64,000 bases of DNA from Russula earlei (GCA_025769875.1 JAGFNK010000154.1:44026-108025), one strand, 5' to 3'. Positions 1 to 12,320 are shown, counted from the stretch's first letter. Notes: generated from the letters alone by a model not told the origin. Numbers and translations are program-made.

Positions 1-1
1 G

Positions 2-425
2 AAAGTGCTCGATGAGGGCGGTAGCCAGGGACTTGTTCCTGCATCGTACGTAGAATCAGCGGATGTACCACAGACACCAAGCGCAAGCATCGGATCTCCA
101 CTTATCTCTGGTCAGTTCGGTGAGTGACCCCCTCATCCGGCCTGTCCTCCGGCAATTCATGTTATTGGAAGTTCGTGGGTTGTATGATTACCACTCCCAG
201 GGTCCAGACGAGTTAGACGTTTCGGAGGGCGCTCGTATTGAGCTCACGGGTGGTCCATCTGGCGGGCAGAACTACGCCGATGGATGGTGGGAGGGTAAGC
301 CTTTGCGCACACCCATTTCAAGTCGTTCCATACTAATCTAAGGTTTCTCAGGCATTGATGCGCTGGGAAGGAAGGGTATTTTCCCCAGCAACTATGTGAG
401 CGCCCATTTCTTTTCATCGGGCTAG
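2..425 (+). CDS. bzz1: Bzz1-like F-BAR/SH3 protein, C-terminal tandem SH3 part (5' end outside window)
   Basis: Three exons can be read: 2-119, 172-294 and 352-425. The first ends an SH3 domain (GLVPASYVE). The next two form a full SH3 domain: ALYDY-type start (GLYDYHSQGPDELDVSEG), the motif GPSGGQNYADGWWEG, and the end GRKGIFPSNYV. Two SH3 domains in tandem at the C-terminus, with the second shaped this way, are the layout of fungal Bzz1/syndapin-like proteins, which recruit actin nucleators (WASP, type I myosin) to endocytic patches. The F-BAR part would lie to the left of the window. Splice phases agree, and the second intron has a TACTAAT branch point at about 331. The last nine residues after SNYV run to a TAG at 423-425; a further intron there is possible, so the exact end is uncertain. 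The family call is by inference from domain order; other tandem-SH3 actin proteins are less likely. Confidence 0.75.
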
Positions 426-2936
426 ATGGTTGACACGATGCAGGTGGGAACTTATTTAGTGGGTTGGGGTGGAATGTAATTATGGACGCTACCCCTCAAT
501 TTGACCAGGTTTGGAGAGGGAAGTACGATCACTCAAGGGCTCGACTGGTCGAATCAATAGCATGGCGTCCTTTGCACTTGTTTGCTTCCTCAGGAGTGTC
601 AGTCAGTGCAAATTCGTACCGTCGACAGTGAAAGCCACGTTCACCGCACCGACCAAGAAACGATGCATGACTTGAACCCTGTGCGCAAACGTTCAGCCGC
701 GCAACTCAAGGAGGATGGGAACCTATCGTCGTGGAGCGTATGCATGTCCCGGTGCTTGACATAAGCATTATGCATCACCGTCGACGCGCGTTGCGTATTT
801 CATTTCCCAGCTTGGCCCAGGCCACGTGGGCAGTCCACAAGTTGGCGCCGTCTGCATGCAGGCCCGGCCTATGTGTGCGTGCACCGCCGTCCCAGCCATG
901 ACCTCTGCTGTCCCAATAGCGTCTATGCGATGTCCAGCCCAACGCTTTGTCCGCCTTCTCGAGTTATGAACGTGCTGGTTCTCAGGGACGCTCCTGCACG
1001 TCGTTGCTGCATGCTGCGGCACACTTAATTGGGTAAAGATTGAACCTACTTGTTTTATTAATGTGGGACCCATTTCCCTGATTTAATATGGGAAGACAGG
1101 TCCCCCACGGCTGCCCGGTGAGTACCGGAGCAGGTCATATATGTCGTCCCTGGGTATTGTTCTCACTGTTCCAATTTGATATGGGCTCGATGTTGTTCGG
1201 GGGTGGGCCCCATCGCACGCCCCCATACACACGGCGAAGGGCGAATACCCTGGAGTACACTCACTCTCACGTAACGTATGACGTACGGCGCCGCGGAGAG
1301 CGATGCAACAACCGGTCAGTGTGTGCCCCCGTGAGAGCTTCGCTCGAACCAAGCCTTCCGAGCGAGCAGGAGAAGCGGATGAAGGCGAAAGGAGGGGTAT
1401 GGTTCCGCAGGAATAACAAGATCAAACGTCCCCCGCACTTTTCCTCCAATGCCGTCGCGCTCTCTCTCTCTCTCTCTCTCCTCACGCACACCGTCGATTC
1501 GATTGGGGCTCCCCAAATAAAGTGTGCCCGCGCGCGGCGCCGTAGGTAGTAGTCGAGTTGCGACGAACCGAACCAAGGTTTGACATTGAAGCTGGCGCAC
1601 TGGGGCGCACACACGGCGGGCGCGCGGTGCATGGTCAAAGCGAAGGGCAAGGGGAGTAATTTCGGTTTTGGGCAGGGGCGATGTGTGCGTGCGCAGGCAC
1701 CAGGGAGGGTGCGCCGCCGTTCCCTCTGCCACACGTGAACGCTGTCAAGTTTCGCTTTATCCCCAACTTGGTTCAGGGGTGTCTCGCCGCTAGGGTGGGA
1801 GGGGGGGGGGGGGGGGGGCGGGGGCGGAGGTGAGGGGGTCGAAGGGTGATTGGATCCCCTTCGTGTCTGCTCGGTGGAACCACAAGGGAAAGTGGAATGG
1901 CCGGGATGGAGAGAGCGAGGGGGCCCTTTGCGAGACGTGAGCCCGAAAGCAGAGCGATTGCTCGGGAGCTCGGAGAGCTAGCCAGGTCCTAGAACCACGG
2001 AAGAGTGCTGATAACGTTCTGTTGTTCTTCCATGCTGCAGAGTCACCGTGATTGTGTACGCTTCTCCGTCCGTTCCATCCTCATCGGAAGCTTTCAATTC
2101 GTTCGCTAGGTCAACTATGGGCCGTGCGGACAGCTACGCGCATGGCCCCATCACTGCCGTCATCGTCAGCTCTCGTCTCGTCTCTGTTACCGCGTTCCCT
2201 TCCTTCCTTACCTACCACTCTTCTTCCTACGCGAGCTTGAAATTTGATGGGAAGACGGCGAGGTTGTCGATCAATCAATCCATCGATCCCTTAGTCCGGG
2301 AGCGTATATCGCCGATACAGCCGCCGAGTGTCCCAGCGTCTCTCTTCTCACCTTGGCTTGCTTCAGCGCGTCACGGTCGAGATGGGGGAGAGGCCCAGGC
2401 CAGCTCGGTGGCCGACGCGACCACTGGCTGGTGTTTGCCGATCGGGATTTCCCAGATTTACATTGGTTATGTCCCCATGGGCATAAGCGGTTTATTCGTC
2501 CCTGGGCCTTTCGGCCCCCCCCACCTTTTTGTTGACCCGATGCCGACGCACTAGTGTAAACAAGGATGCTTCTGCCCCTTTTGTTCCATATCGTTCGCTC
2601 GCCAGCGAGCACTTTCGCAGGAACGCGCCCGGGAGTGTTGTGGGAATTCCACCGCATGGACAAACCCTGACTGACAGACAGAGGGACGGGAACTTACACT
2701 TTAAACTCAATCATTCGAAGGAGAAGATTGACCCGACTCGGTAGCGCCTACCCTCGACACGGGCGACAAGAACAGAAAGAGGAAGAAAGATAGGGGTCGT
2801 GAGAGGATAGATGGGTGCTTGATACAAAGCGAATAAAGAATTACAGCAATCACACAGGGGGTTCTGGATCGGCTACAATTAGACACGGGGACATAGAGAG
2901 ACGGTGGGAAAATGATGCAGACGCAACACAACAAAG
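426..2936. other. 2.5 kb with no supportable gene; simple repeats
   Basis: No conserved protein is visible on either strand. Open frames of 130-168 codons overlap on both strands (for example 2048-2554 + and 2271-2663 -), have no recognisable motif and look like chance frames in GC-rich DNA. Simple repeats are present: a (CT)n run at 1460-1481 and an uninterrupted G18 tract at 1801-1818 within a longer G-rich stretch. The right part is presumably 3' flank of the CAF1 gene, whose stop is at 2937. Confidence 0.5.
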
Positions 2937-4216
2937 CTACCTCCCTCCGCCGCCGACAGTCATCCCACTCCGAATGAATGCACCGTTCGTCGCCATGGGC
3001 CCGTAACCTGCACCTGGTGGCATCTGTGCGGGAACCTGGACGCTGGGGGTGGCCGACGCGGCCGAAGGCCCATCTGCACGGCGGTCCTCACGCTCGGCGG
3101 GCGTCGCGCCGCCGCGCCCAGGATCTGGCAGACCGTTCATCTGCGAAAAGGTGTCGCCAAGTCCATAGAGCTTGCCATTGAAGTCTGCGTAGTCGACCTG
3201 GTCGTGGAAATAGAGCTCACGCATTTTGAAGAACGTGGACGCCGTGAGGAGCGAATCTGAGCCGGCCTGGTGGGAATGACCGATTCGCATCACCTGCGGT
3301 GCATAGAAATTACCAAAAAAAAATCGGGGAACCCGCATGAGTTTACGGTTATGCTGCACGCTGGGGCTGAGGTACGGGGGACTCACACCGAGATCGTCAG
3401 CGACCTCCTGTAAACCGCCCCTTAGGCCTTTGGCCACTCGCATCATCGTTTTCATGTCGTAGCTGACAGGAAACCATTTTTGTAGCCACTCGAAGAAAGC
3501 CTCCTCAGTAGTGGGGAGGGACAAGGCGGTAAGGAGTTTGAGGAAATAACCAAAGTCGTAGCCGCTGGACCGGCTATACTCGGTTTACAGAATTTTGGTA
3601 AGAATGGCAGTAGGACACACCTATGGAAGGAAATCCACTTGGTCTCGTCGGTGAGCACCAGGCCCGACGTGATCATGAGCTCCGCAAAATCATTTGGCAG
3701 TATCCCAATCTCCTCGTGTCGTTGGAAATCGATGCCAGACTTTTGTAGAAGTTCCACAGATTCCGGTGCGAACATGTCTTCGCTGGACCGGCGATTAGAG
3801 GCCCTACCAGAGGGCGTAGAATTCTCCGCGAGAAGCGGTAGCACTCACTTGATGCTAAAATGAAAATTGAACTGCCAGGTCGACACGTCCTGCGGGTAGT
3901 TGCCGTCTTCGTCGGAAAGCGTGAGCCCAATCTGGATGATCTTGAGCAAGTCCACGTTACATCGCATAGTCTGATAGTGGTAGTCCGACGAGGTCTTGAA
4001 ACTGCCTATCGGCCGTGCGACGACGCCGGGAAATTCGGTGTCCTGGACGGAAGCATGGGAGCCGTAAGGTTAGTGCGTGGCGGCATGTGTTCCGCGCGCG
4101 GGGGGAGGGGTGGGGGTGCGTACCAAAGCAACGAAGGGGTATTTTTCTATAATATCCCGTATGTTCCGCATCTCAATGTCGAGGTTGGGCGCCCATACCT
4201 CGCGTATGGGCGACAT
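2937..4216 (-). CDS. pop2: CCR4-NOT deadenylase subunit CAF1/POP2
   Basis: Cytoplasmic poly(A)-specific 3'-5' exoribonuclease of the CCR4-NOT complex, which shortens mRNA tails. Five exons on the minus strand join in phase: 4124-4216, 3849-4042, 3621-3782, 3387-3564 and 2937-3293, giving 327 residues. The start [16 protein letters not shown] is the family's usual N-terminus. The DEDD nuclease residues are visible: D and E in [11 protein letters not shown] (start of exon 2), D in [12 protein letters not shown] (exon 4), and the last motif in [15 protein letters not shown] (exon 5), with [10 protein letters not shown] typical of CAF1. Introns are 50-80 nt with good donors (GTGAGT, GTGTGT). The tail after LYGLGDTF is Pro/Gly/Ala-rich and ends in GGGGR, as in other basidiomycete forms. 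No catalytic residue is missing. The start could lie further upstream, but the in-frame ATG at 4216 fits the family best. Confidence 0.93.
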
Positions 4217-6767
4217 TTCGCGAGAGCAAATGCGAAAGGCGAGTAAGTCGGAGTCGAGCGTCCGCAAACCGCGTGACCTCCCCGTTCTGGCACGTGCACT
4301 ACCTCTGACACGTGATGCATCTGGGCTCGAGGCCGCGGTGAGGCTGAGAACGCATAAGGGTGTGTATGTTTTGGTTTTAGCTTGTACGTCTATCTGACAC
4401 ATCAAACAGGCACATATGGAAGCACCATGCGGAATATGAGGTCAATGTTAACCGCTTTCTCGGATCTCAAGGGTACGTATAGCGGTCATCTCGGAGCCTG
4501 TGTCTGCCAACATCCAATTGCAGACTGAATTGCAAAACCCCTCACAAATGCCTCGTCAGAGATACAACGGCGAAGCCTTATTACACAGCAAGGAATCCCC
4601 CGCTAGAGAAGAACCCAAACGAAGTGCATCCTCACGATCAAGACCTGTGGGGGAAGGAAGCAGAACTACCGCGCAGCAGGTCCCGACATGGCCGTCCCGA
4701 CCGTGAGGGAAAGAGAGAATATCGGAACTTGTCGGTCACGGGTGGGGAGGCACAGCTCCGCAAGGACGCTGTGATAGGGGCATCAGCAACACGAGGACAC
4801 CCATGGTGGCGTGGGGCGATTGACTCCAGGGGACGCGCGTTGCGCGTCATATTTGACTTGCCTCCCACGACCCTGCATCTGCTTGATATTCAAATCCTCA
4901 AGGGAAAAAATGACTCGTCGCGACGAAATTCCCGTTGTTGTATCCAGACATTGGATCCACGGGGGGGTTACGCAATAAGGCCTCGCCCCCGGACGGTCGC
5001 CGTGGGGAACGTTTATGGAAGATGGGCGAACGGTGGAGAACTGGGCTATGGGTGAGTCAACCAACCCTGGTTATCGATCTGGAAGGGTTTGCTGGAAGCG
5101 GCGAAAGGGGTCAAGTTTTCAGACTATATATCATCGTAGAGTTTTCGTGTGGGAGAAGCTGAGGCCGGTCGGAAGTTGCGACGCCAACGGATGAAGGTTG
5201 ACACAACCCGATCCAGCCAATGATCGAGGGGCTCTGCGCCGGTAAATGAAAGCAAGCAACTAAAGAATGACCTAGCGACACGGGGGGGTTACAAACAAAT
5301 GTGGGGTAAAGTGGTACACTGTGCGCACTGTCCATTCCCTGAGTTGCGTTACGCGAGTCCCGTTAGCGAGCTAGCCGCTATCAGGGTGTTTAATGTCGCA
5401 AAGGGTGCGCTAAACGCACAAGAGGCGTAGATGAACGAATATTTCCATCAAGAAGGAGGGGAAAGAGGGGAGTCAGAAGAGAAGCTTATTGGATCCGACA
5501 GGCTGGACATAGAGGGGTCAGGAGAACAGCCCAGCTGGGCCGAGATCCATAAGATCACGAAACGGGACAAGTGCAACCAGTGGACGATGATTGCTGACAT
5601 TCTTAACATGTGGGTTGGAAAGGTGATCTCAGGGTTGCATTTGCTGACTGTATTTCGTGGGGCTTTAGGAAGTCGCGGAAACGGTGAATGACAACAAACG
5701 CCCATGTTAAAGATACGGTCACGACGAACCTTGTTTAGGCTAGGTATCACTAGGGCGGGACGAGTTAACCACATTCGCAGATAGAACCGTGCGCCCGGAC
5801 AAGCGGATAAGACCGTGGGTGACTTCCGTAGAAAGTAGTAAGGTGACAAAATGGGAGTGACAGGTGCAAAGCCGAGACGGCCTGGGACCGCACCTGCCCT
5901 ATCGATGAGGGGCAAAGTTCAGCGGAAGCACGATTAGGGCGATAAAGACGCCTTAAGGCATGAGGCGTTCATTTGCGCCCAGGATGGGAGGAGAGAGACA
6001 GGTGACAGCCTGCAGGACCGGGAAAGCCATCTGGGGACAATACCGTGGGGGTGGTGACATTTGAGGGCTCATCCCCCTCCGAAGTGGGGGGAGAAAGTCA
6101 CTTTGGTTGAGTCAGAGCTATTGGACGTTTGTCCAGACTGGAAAGGCCCATGACCCTGAATGCCTTGCGGTACACACCAACACGGAGGTCCGCGATGGCT
6201 CCGGGGGATCTAGTGGGGACATGCCAGTGGGATGGTGGTACTCCTGTTACGACAGCTTCCGACGAGGAATTCTCTCTGACAGGGAGCTTCGTGGTTACGA
6301 GGACGCCATGCAGAGGAGGTGTTCAGTGGAACGGCCTGAAAACGCGTGTAAGAGAAAGAGAGACGGAAATAACCGAGGGGGGGGGGATTGTTTCGTTTCT
6401 TTGTCTGGAGAGAGAGAGTGGGAGCGCCACTGGTCAGAGTTAGCCGGATTTGGGGAGGAGGGAGGCGCCCAGTCGCTGGGAGGAGGTTCATAAGATGATA
6501 TCGCCATGGGAGACTAGCGAGAGCAGTTAAGTCGATTCTTTCCGATGGCACCGATTTCCCGTTTCCCGGTGACCGGGCCGGGCTGTAATACTTACATTTA
6601 GCACTCAATCTCGGTCGGTCGGACTGACGGGTGTGTGCCCTGCCCTCCCTCCATTCCCTCTTCGGGGCCTGCCCTCTTCTTTCCCCCCCGCTAAGGGTTT
6701 TTCCTTTATATCGCCCCCCCCTTCCTTACTTCCATACCCTCCTGCGCATGCCCCACGTCTCTTGACA
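4217..6767. other. 2.55 kb between divergent genes, no supportable gene
   Basis: This is the shared upstream region of CAF1 (-) and the CENP-B-type gene (+). Open frames of 128-155 codons occur (4624-5055 +, 5448-5915 -, 6107-6493 +) but lie opposite other frames and show no domain, signal peptide or plausible splice continuation. The last 150 bases before 6768 are strongly C/T-rich, a common fungal promoter feature. Confidence 0.45.
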
Positions 6768-8768
6768 ATGAACGCCGTTCACCCGTACTCCGATGCTCAC
6801 ACACTCGTGTACTCTCCCCAGTACACCGATCCTGTTCACCACAACCGTTCTTCTTTCCACCCTTCCCTCTCTGCCTCGCCGTGGTCCCCTCCGACTAATG
6901 TACTCATGTCCAACTCGCCGCCAGACCATCCACGGATGTACTCTTTGATGCACCAGCCTATCCATACCTTGCCTCCCGCCCTCTTCTATAATCATCACCC
7001 CCATAATAATTCTCAACAGCAACCCCGGATGCAGCTTAGCACACCCGTGCCACTCAGTTTTGCCAGCCCTCAAATCGAGAGTAGCATTGGTCCCCACCGC
7101 GGCGTCTTGACCCGCCGTCAGGCACGCGCCGCGCAGTTGCGCGGAACACCCCAGCCCTCGAACGGTCAACACGATGGTACGGAGTCCACCTCCCCGAGTG
7201 AAACACAAGACGTGCGTGTCTTTGGTTCCATTTCATCTCTTTAATATTTCTCCGCCTGACTACTCCCGCGCAGGTGCCTCCACCTGGCCAGACATCGCCG
7301 TCGCGTTCACAGACGCCCGTTAACGGCATGCCTTCAGGGGAACCCTCAGAGCATTCGAACACTCCCATCTCGGCCCACCCGGACACACTCTCTGTGCCAT
7401 CGCTGCCTTCGATATATGCCGCCCCATCGGTTCCTCCCGAGTATCCCTTCCCATTATTCCCCGGTCCGGCCTTCAGTCCCCGTGCCGTGTCTCCCGCGCA
7501 CAGCGTCGCTTCTGCCATTACCAGCCTCACCGAAGGCACCAGCATAAGGTCCGACCTTGATCGCCCCCTTTTCAAATACCCTACAGGAGAAGCCCTCCAG
7601 AAACTCATCGGAAAGCCACGCAAACAGCGCCTTTTCAATCACCAGCGTAAAGAAATCTGCCTCTACCACCAGGAGAATCCCGGCATCCGACAGGAGGACA
7701 TCGCAAATAAGTGGGGCGTGGAACGCAGTACGGTGTCCAAGATTCTGAAACAGAAAAGCAAATGGCTCAACGTACCAGACGGAGAAGAGCCTCACGCCGC
7801 TAAACACAGGTATCTTCCATTCCACCGCTCCATGCCTTAGCACTAAGCACCTCTTATGTTCCCGAAGGCCATCAAAATTTCCGGAGATCGAGTCCGAACT
7901 TGCCAAATGGCTATACGAGTGCCGCGACAAGAAGGTGCAGCTCACCGACTCGGTGATCCGCAACAAGGCGAAGGAGGTCGCGAAACAGCTTCAGATTCCC
8001 GAAGACAAATTCAAGGCGAGCTCCGGCTGGGTCGAGAACTTCAAGCACAGACACGGCATCCGTCGGGGCCAATTTCACGGCAGTGGCAGGGCCGCACGGT
8101 TAGGTCGCCAGCACGGCATGGGTACGGAATCGACATCGCACCTTGGGCTGTCGATCGCGGACTATCTCGTCCCGGACGACCTGTACACGGTGGACGACAC
8201 GTTGAGGAGGTCCATGACGCCACGGCCGGGAAACGTGTCCGTCGAATCGGGCGCAGACACTACCGGCGACTCTCAGGGGGGCGGCACTAACAGTGACTGC
8301 AACTTGCCGTCCCTGGTGCGCGTGGAGTCTTCCAACCGTGCCTTGGCCCCATCCGGAATTCAGACTGCTGCTGGCTCGGACGGCGTCCCGTCTTCTGCCC
8401 TCACCTCGCTCCCCTCCGCGTCCTCTGATCAGCCGTTGGCGGACCTTACCGGTAGATATAACCCTGGCGTCCCGGACCACGTGCCGTCCGTGAATCAGGA
8501 ATATCCACTTCCCCTCCCGCGCCAGCGGCAGCAACGCATGCACGTCTTTCATTGCTACGCGGAGGGTCCCTCACCACCGATCCCCTCCGCGACGGAGGCT
8601 CTCGAGGCGGTAGAGAAGGTCATGCACTTCATGGACTCGCAATACAAGGAAGAGGATGCGTTGTCAGAGTTTCAGCGCCGGACTCTCCTCCATATTCACT
8701 TGAAGATTGCTGAGCTGAAGGGACAGCCGTTGCAACCTGCAGAGGACGCTGCTCATCACGAACTCTAA
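6768..8768 (+). CDS. CENP-B-type (Tc5 HTH) DNA-binding protein, no transposase domain
   Basis: Three exons, 6768-7211, 7274-7809 and 7868-8768, join in phase to 626 residues. Residues 1 to about 250 are Pro/Ser/His-rich and disordered-looking. At about 255-320 comes a helix-turn-helix block of CENP-B N-terminal type (RKEICLYHQENPGIRQEDIA, then WGVERSTVSKILKQKSKWL). At about 330-390 follows an HTH_CENPB/Tc5-type block (ELAKWLYECRDKK, LTDSVIRNKAKEVAKQL, SGWVENFKHRHGI). This pair is the DNA-binding half of pogo/Tc5 transposases, CENP-B, fission-yeast Abp1/Cbh and yeast Pdc2. The remaining ~230 residues carry no DDE catalytic domain, so it is best read as a domesticated nuclear DNA-binding protein, perhaps a transcription factor or centromere/ARS binder. 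The C-terminal ~60 residues (EALEAVEKVMHFMDSQ onward) are helical and acidic. Target and role are unknown. Followed by a T17 run at 8800. Confidence 0.85.
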
Positions 8769-10208
8769 AAAATTGGACGCTTTGCACCTGGGAGTGGGGT
8801 TTTTTTTTTTTTTTTTGTCTTTTCTCCTCTTAATGGTCAATTCGAATGTTTCCTTCTCCCTGCATCTTCTCATTCTGGTCCATCTCTCTGCATCATATCT
8901 GCTTTCTTTCACGTTGTGTTCAATTCATCCCACAAGCACGTCCACAACTATCCATCATGCAATTCTTGTACTCATTCCCATGCCACATCTCATTGTTGCC
9001 ACGCCATGCCAGACTTATGCCGGTCTTCACTGGGCATTGCAGCATTGGTCGCTCATCACGCCCTCTGGCTCTTCATGCATTGAACGTTCTCACCCCTCTT
9101 ACATGCTTGCATTCGCCCGTTTTCCTGTTTTGATACCCGCGCTGCACTTTACGTAGCCGTCTTGGTGCTCCACCTATTCTCTCCTCGCTCCTGCGTTTGA
9201 CCGTGAGTGCAATAAACCGCGGCGTTCGTCCCATACGTAAATTTTCATGCCGTGCCACGCCATGCCACAGGAGAACACGGCGCGATTCGTGTCCACCGCG
9301 TACAGCACGCGGTGGTGTTTCCCCTTCCCTCAGAAAACACGTGGGAGAGGTATGGCAGGTACGACGGCGAGCTGTTGGCCAAACACGGCATACAGCACGC
9401 ATGGCGACTAACAAATTCGGCGTGCCACGAATCGCCGAGGCGCGATGTCTCCAAGCCTCGAGGAATAGGCAGTGAGCGGGGCCCCGCGCGGTAGGGCACG
9501 TTCACGGGGCAAAAACAGCGTGGCGTGAGCCAAGGTCAGAAGGACGACGAGGATGAGTTCAAATTCGCTGATGTCGTCCACTCAACTTGACGTCGTGCAC
9601 CGCGCCGCCAAACGCGCCCCAGCCGCGTGGCGCCACACATCGAACGGGCCCATCAAGGATCGTACACGGGACCGTACCTTTTTTTTTCCATCGAGCCTCC
9701 TCCCATTCAGCACAACAATTGCCCCCGAGAATTCCCAATTCCACTCCATTCAATGGCGTCCAACCGCCCCCCCCTCCCCCCCTCCTTCCTTCCTTACTTC
9801 GGTTTACCGACGATGGCGTCAAATCCCAAACCGTGAGCTCGCGCCGTGTGCAACAACCAAACCCCTTTGCGCCTCGCGCAGTCAGCAAAGTTATAAGGCC
9901 CCGGGGGATTGCGACCGCCTTCCAGGCATCACGAATCGCTTTTACATTTTGACTTGCCGGCAGGGTCTCTGGAGCTGGAAAACACACGTTAGTGTGACCA
10001 TTTATGGAAGGAGGCATGCGGAGAACCATGAGGCGCGCGACAGCGTACGGCCCCCGGGAGAGATTGAGTGAGTGGCACAACGGAGCCCGAGGCGTGGGCC
10101 ACCAGCTCCGTCGTATTGAGCATGTCAGGGAGGGAGACAAAAAAGAAGAATCAATAATAACAATAACAATACCAGACGACGAGCCCACATGCTACAGTGC
10201 TGGGACGC
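8769..10208. other. 1.4 kb flank; poly-T and a possible tiny minus-strand ORF
   Basis: Holds the 3' flank of the CENP-B-type gene, including T17 at 8800-8816, and the 3' flank of the UPF0390 gene. A 44-codon minus-strand frame starting at 10123 (MLNTTELVAHASGSVVPLTQ at its start) reads like protein but cannot be extended by a convincing splice, and no family is recognised. A 209-codon minus frame (9559-10188) is overlapped by several plus-strand frames and is not supported. Confidence 0.35.
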
Positions 10209-10554
10209 TCACCTCTCCGTGCCTGCAGTTTTCATGATCGTGAGCTTTCCCGACGACGCGGCGTTCACCATCTGTTGTTCGACGGACTTGTTTATCTTGG
10301 CGCTGAGTGCCTGCATCATTATTCAGTCGGGTACGCAACAGAATGAGGCGAGGAAGAAGGGAAAAGAAGGAAGAGGAATGAATAAGACAGTCGAGCGGGG
10401 GGCCAACCTTGTGCAGGGAGGCCTGCTTGATGGCAGCTGCCTTCTTCGGGGCGACCGTGCGACGGCCCTTCTTCGGGTTGGCAGCTGCCTTGTGCGCATG
10501 TCGTGCATTGTTGGACGCCTTTGCTTGCAGGCCCTTCGTGCTTCCTTGGACCAT
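10209..10554 (-). CDS. UPF0390 (DUF2462) small basic protein
   Basis: Two exons, 10408-10554 and 10209-10310, encode 82 residues. The protein is Lys/Ala-rich: MVQGSTKGLQAKASNNARHA start, GRRTVAPKKAAAIKQASLHK centre, then ALSAKINKSVEQQMVNAASS and GKLTIMKTAGTER. This is the fungal version of the UPF0390 family (human C19orf53, 'Leydig cell tumour 10 kDa protein homologue'), a small probably nuclear/nucleolar protein without an assigned biochemical activity. The conserved GGRVIAPKK-like core and the helical ends fit the family's usual length (about 80-100). The start at 10554 is chosen because family members begin M(A/V)QG; an upstream ATG in the same frame exists at 10578. The donor (GTTGGC) is weak. 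A GTGAGC right at the stop could be a further donor, so the last residues are tentative. Divergent from NDUFA9 with 182 bp between starts. Confidence 0.8.
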
Positions 10555-10736
10555 GGCGTGCAAGTCTTCAGTCAACACCTGCGGTCAGTCGATAACGCCC
10601 GCACGAGCGACTGGAGATAGCCGGGGGTTAAGGTTGCGGGGACACCCGCGCGGGAGGCGACGAGCGCTCGACCTCGACGCAACGCAACCAAGAGCGAGAA
10701 GCTCCCCACCCACAGTCCTCCCCCTCCCCCTCCCAC

Positions 10737-12320
10737 ATGCACCTTTCTTCTGCGACATTCGTGCGGCTGCCGCGTGTGGCTGCACCCACCGGAAGGGTAT
10801 TTTTCGCTCGCTTTGCCGCGCCGATGGATGCCCGACGCTGACTCGCCACCAAATGCCTTTTGCCGGCTCAGCGCGCCTTGCACGACTTGCTCGCCTTGCC
10901 CGAGCGGCCCCCGATCATCTCATATGGACCTTCTGGACGGAGTGCGGTGACGGGGCACGTCGCGACCGTCTTTGGTTGCACGGGCTTTCTCGGACGCTAT
11001 CTTGTCTCTAAGCTCGGTGCGATCTGTCTCCCCTCTGCAGGGGCGACGCAGAACCCGCTAACCGTCGAGGCGCGCGCATACATAGCCAAGGCGGGCACGC
11101 AGGTCGTCATCCCCTACCGTGACGAAGACGAAAAGCGTCACCTGAAGGTCACCGGCGACCTCGGTCAGATCGTGCCGATGGTACGCCCCTCCCCTTGGCC
11201 GAGAGCCTGCGCTTATAACGCTCCTTGGAAAGGAATGGGACGCTCGCAACGAGGAACAGATCGCAGAATGCGTCCGGCATTCCGATATCGTATACAACCT
11301 CGTTGGCCGTGACTACGAGACAAAGTGTGTCTTGTTTGTTTTTTTTTTTTTTTCGCTGACGGTCAGCGCAATGCTGACTGCGCCGGCTTTCTCGAAGAAA
11401 CTTCACTTTTGATGACGTGCACGTCAAAGGTGCTGGTCTCATTGCCAAAGTCTCTGCGAGTGTTGGCGTTCCTCGGCTAGTCCATGTATCCCACCTCAAC
11501 GCCTCGTCAACGTCGACCTCCCAGTTCTATCGTTCCAAGGCCGACGGAGAGACGGCGGTCCGCCAAGCGTTCCCCGCTGCCACGGTCATTCGCCCCGGCC
11601 CGATGTATGGACACGAAGACAGGTTTCTCACTAATATGGCAGGTTTGTTCCCTTCCCTTTGGCCCTAATCTTTTTCACCGCCTATGAGTTCCACGATCAG
11701 TGTGGCCTATTTGGTGGAAGCTCAATGATGGTCAGACCAAGTGTCGTCCCATACACGTGCGCTTCGATTGCTTATTTGCCCTCTACGCCCCGTTTATCTC
11801 CGACCGCAGGTGATGGACGTTGCCCAAGCCCTCTCGAACCTCATTGGAATGCCCGCCATCGCTCGCTCGCTCGCCCTCCCGGGCCCGTCAACGCTCACTT
11901 ACGAGTATCTCCTCGAATTGGTCTCGACGCTCACGTACAACCCCCCTTCGCGCGCGCCGGTGGTTCCGAAACCGGTTGCCATCGCGCTTGCGCGTGCGGC
12001 ACAGCGTATCTGGTGGCCAGCGCTCAGCCCGGACGAGGTCGAGCGTCGCTACATCGACGATGCGGAGACGCCGGGCGACTGGGAACTCGTGGGCGTCGAG
12101 CCAGATGAGATTGAGAACCACGCGATCACCTATGTGCGCCGCTATCGCTCCGCGTACGTTTCCCCGGGGGAGGGGAACCCTTTTCCTCTCCTCTCCTCTC
12201 CTCGCCTTGTCCGCTTACCGTTCTTGCCTTAGCGCGAATTATATCCGCCCCATTCTGGTCCCTCCAAGACCGGTAAGCCCTCTCCACCCCCCCAAATCTA
12301 CCTTTATATGGGTCCCGTAA
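10737..12320 (+). CDS. NDUFA9: NADH:ubiquinone oxidoreductase 39/40 kDa subunit (NDUFA9 homologue)
   Basis: Accessory subunit of mitochondrial complex I of the atypical short-chain dehydrogenase fold. Eight exons: 10737-10796, 10872-11016, 11086-11180, 11233-11324, 11398-11642, 11701-11756, 11810-12153, and from about 12234 to 12320. The N-terminus (MHLSSATFVRLPRVAAPTGR) is a basic, Ser/Ala/Arg-rich mitochondrial presequence carried on its own 60-nt exon. Next comes the NADPH-binding Rossmann glycine motif VFGCTGFLGRYLVSKL, then VIPYRDEDEKRHLKV, GDLGQIVPMEWD, SDIVYNLVGRDYET, FDDVHV, LVHVSHLNAS, YRSKADGE and RPGPMYGHEDRFLTNMA, all family hallmarks. All junction phases agree; one intron contains a long T run (about 11338-11353). 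The last exon is short (NYIRPILVPPRP) and could be spliced again at GTAAGC, so the final 14 residues are uncertain. Confidence 0.93.

Noticed and set aside
1088..1734. Overlapping long open frames on both strands around the CT repeat
   Set aside because: They share the same bases on both strands, contain the simple repeat and have no domain; typical chance frames in GC-rich DNA.
2048..2554. 168-codon plus-strand frame
   Set aside because: No motif, no signal peptide, opposed by a minus frame; composition Ser/Pro/Arg-rich.
9559..10188. 209-codon minus-strand frame
   Set aside because: Long polyglycine from a C-run on the plus strand, overlapped by three plus-strand frames, no conserved motif.
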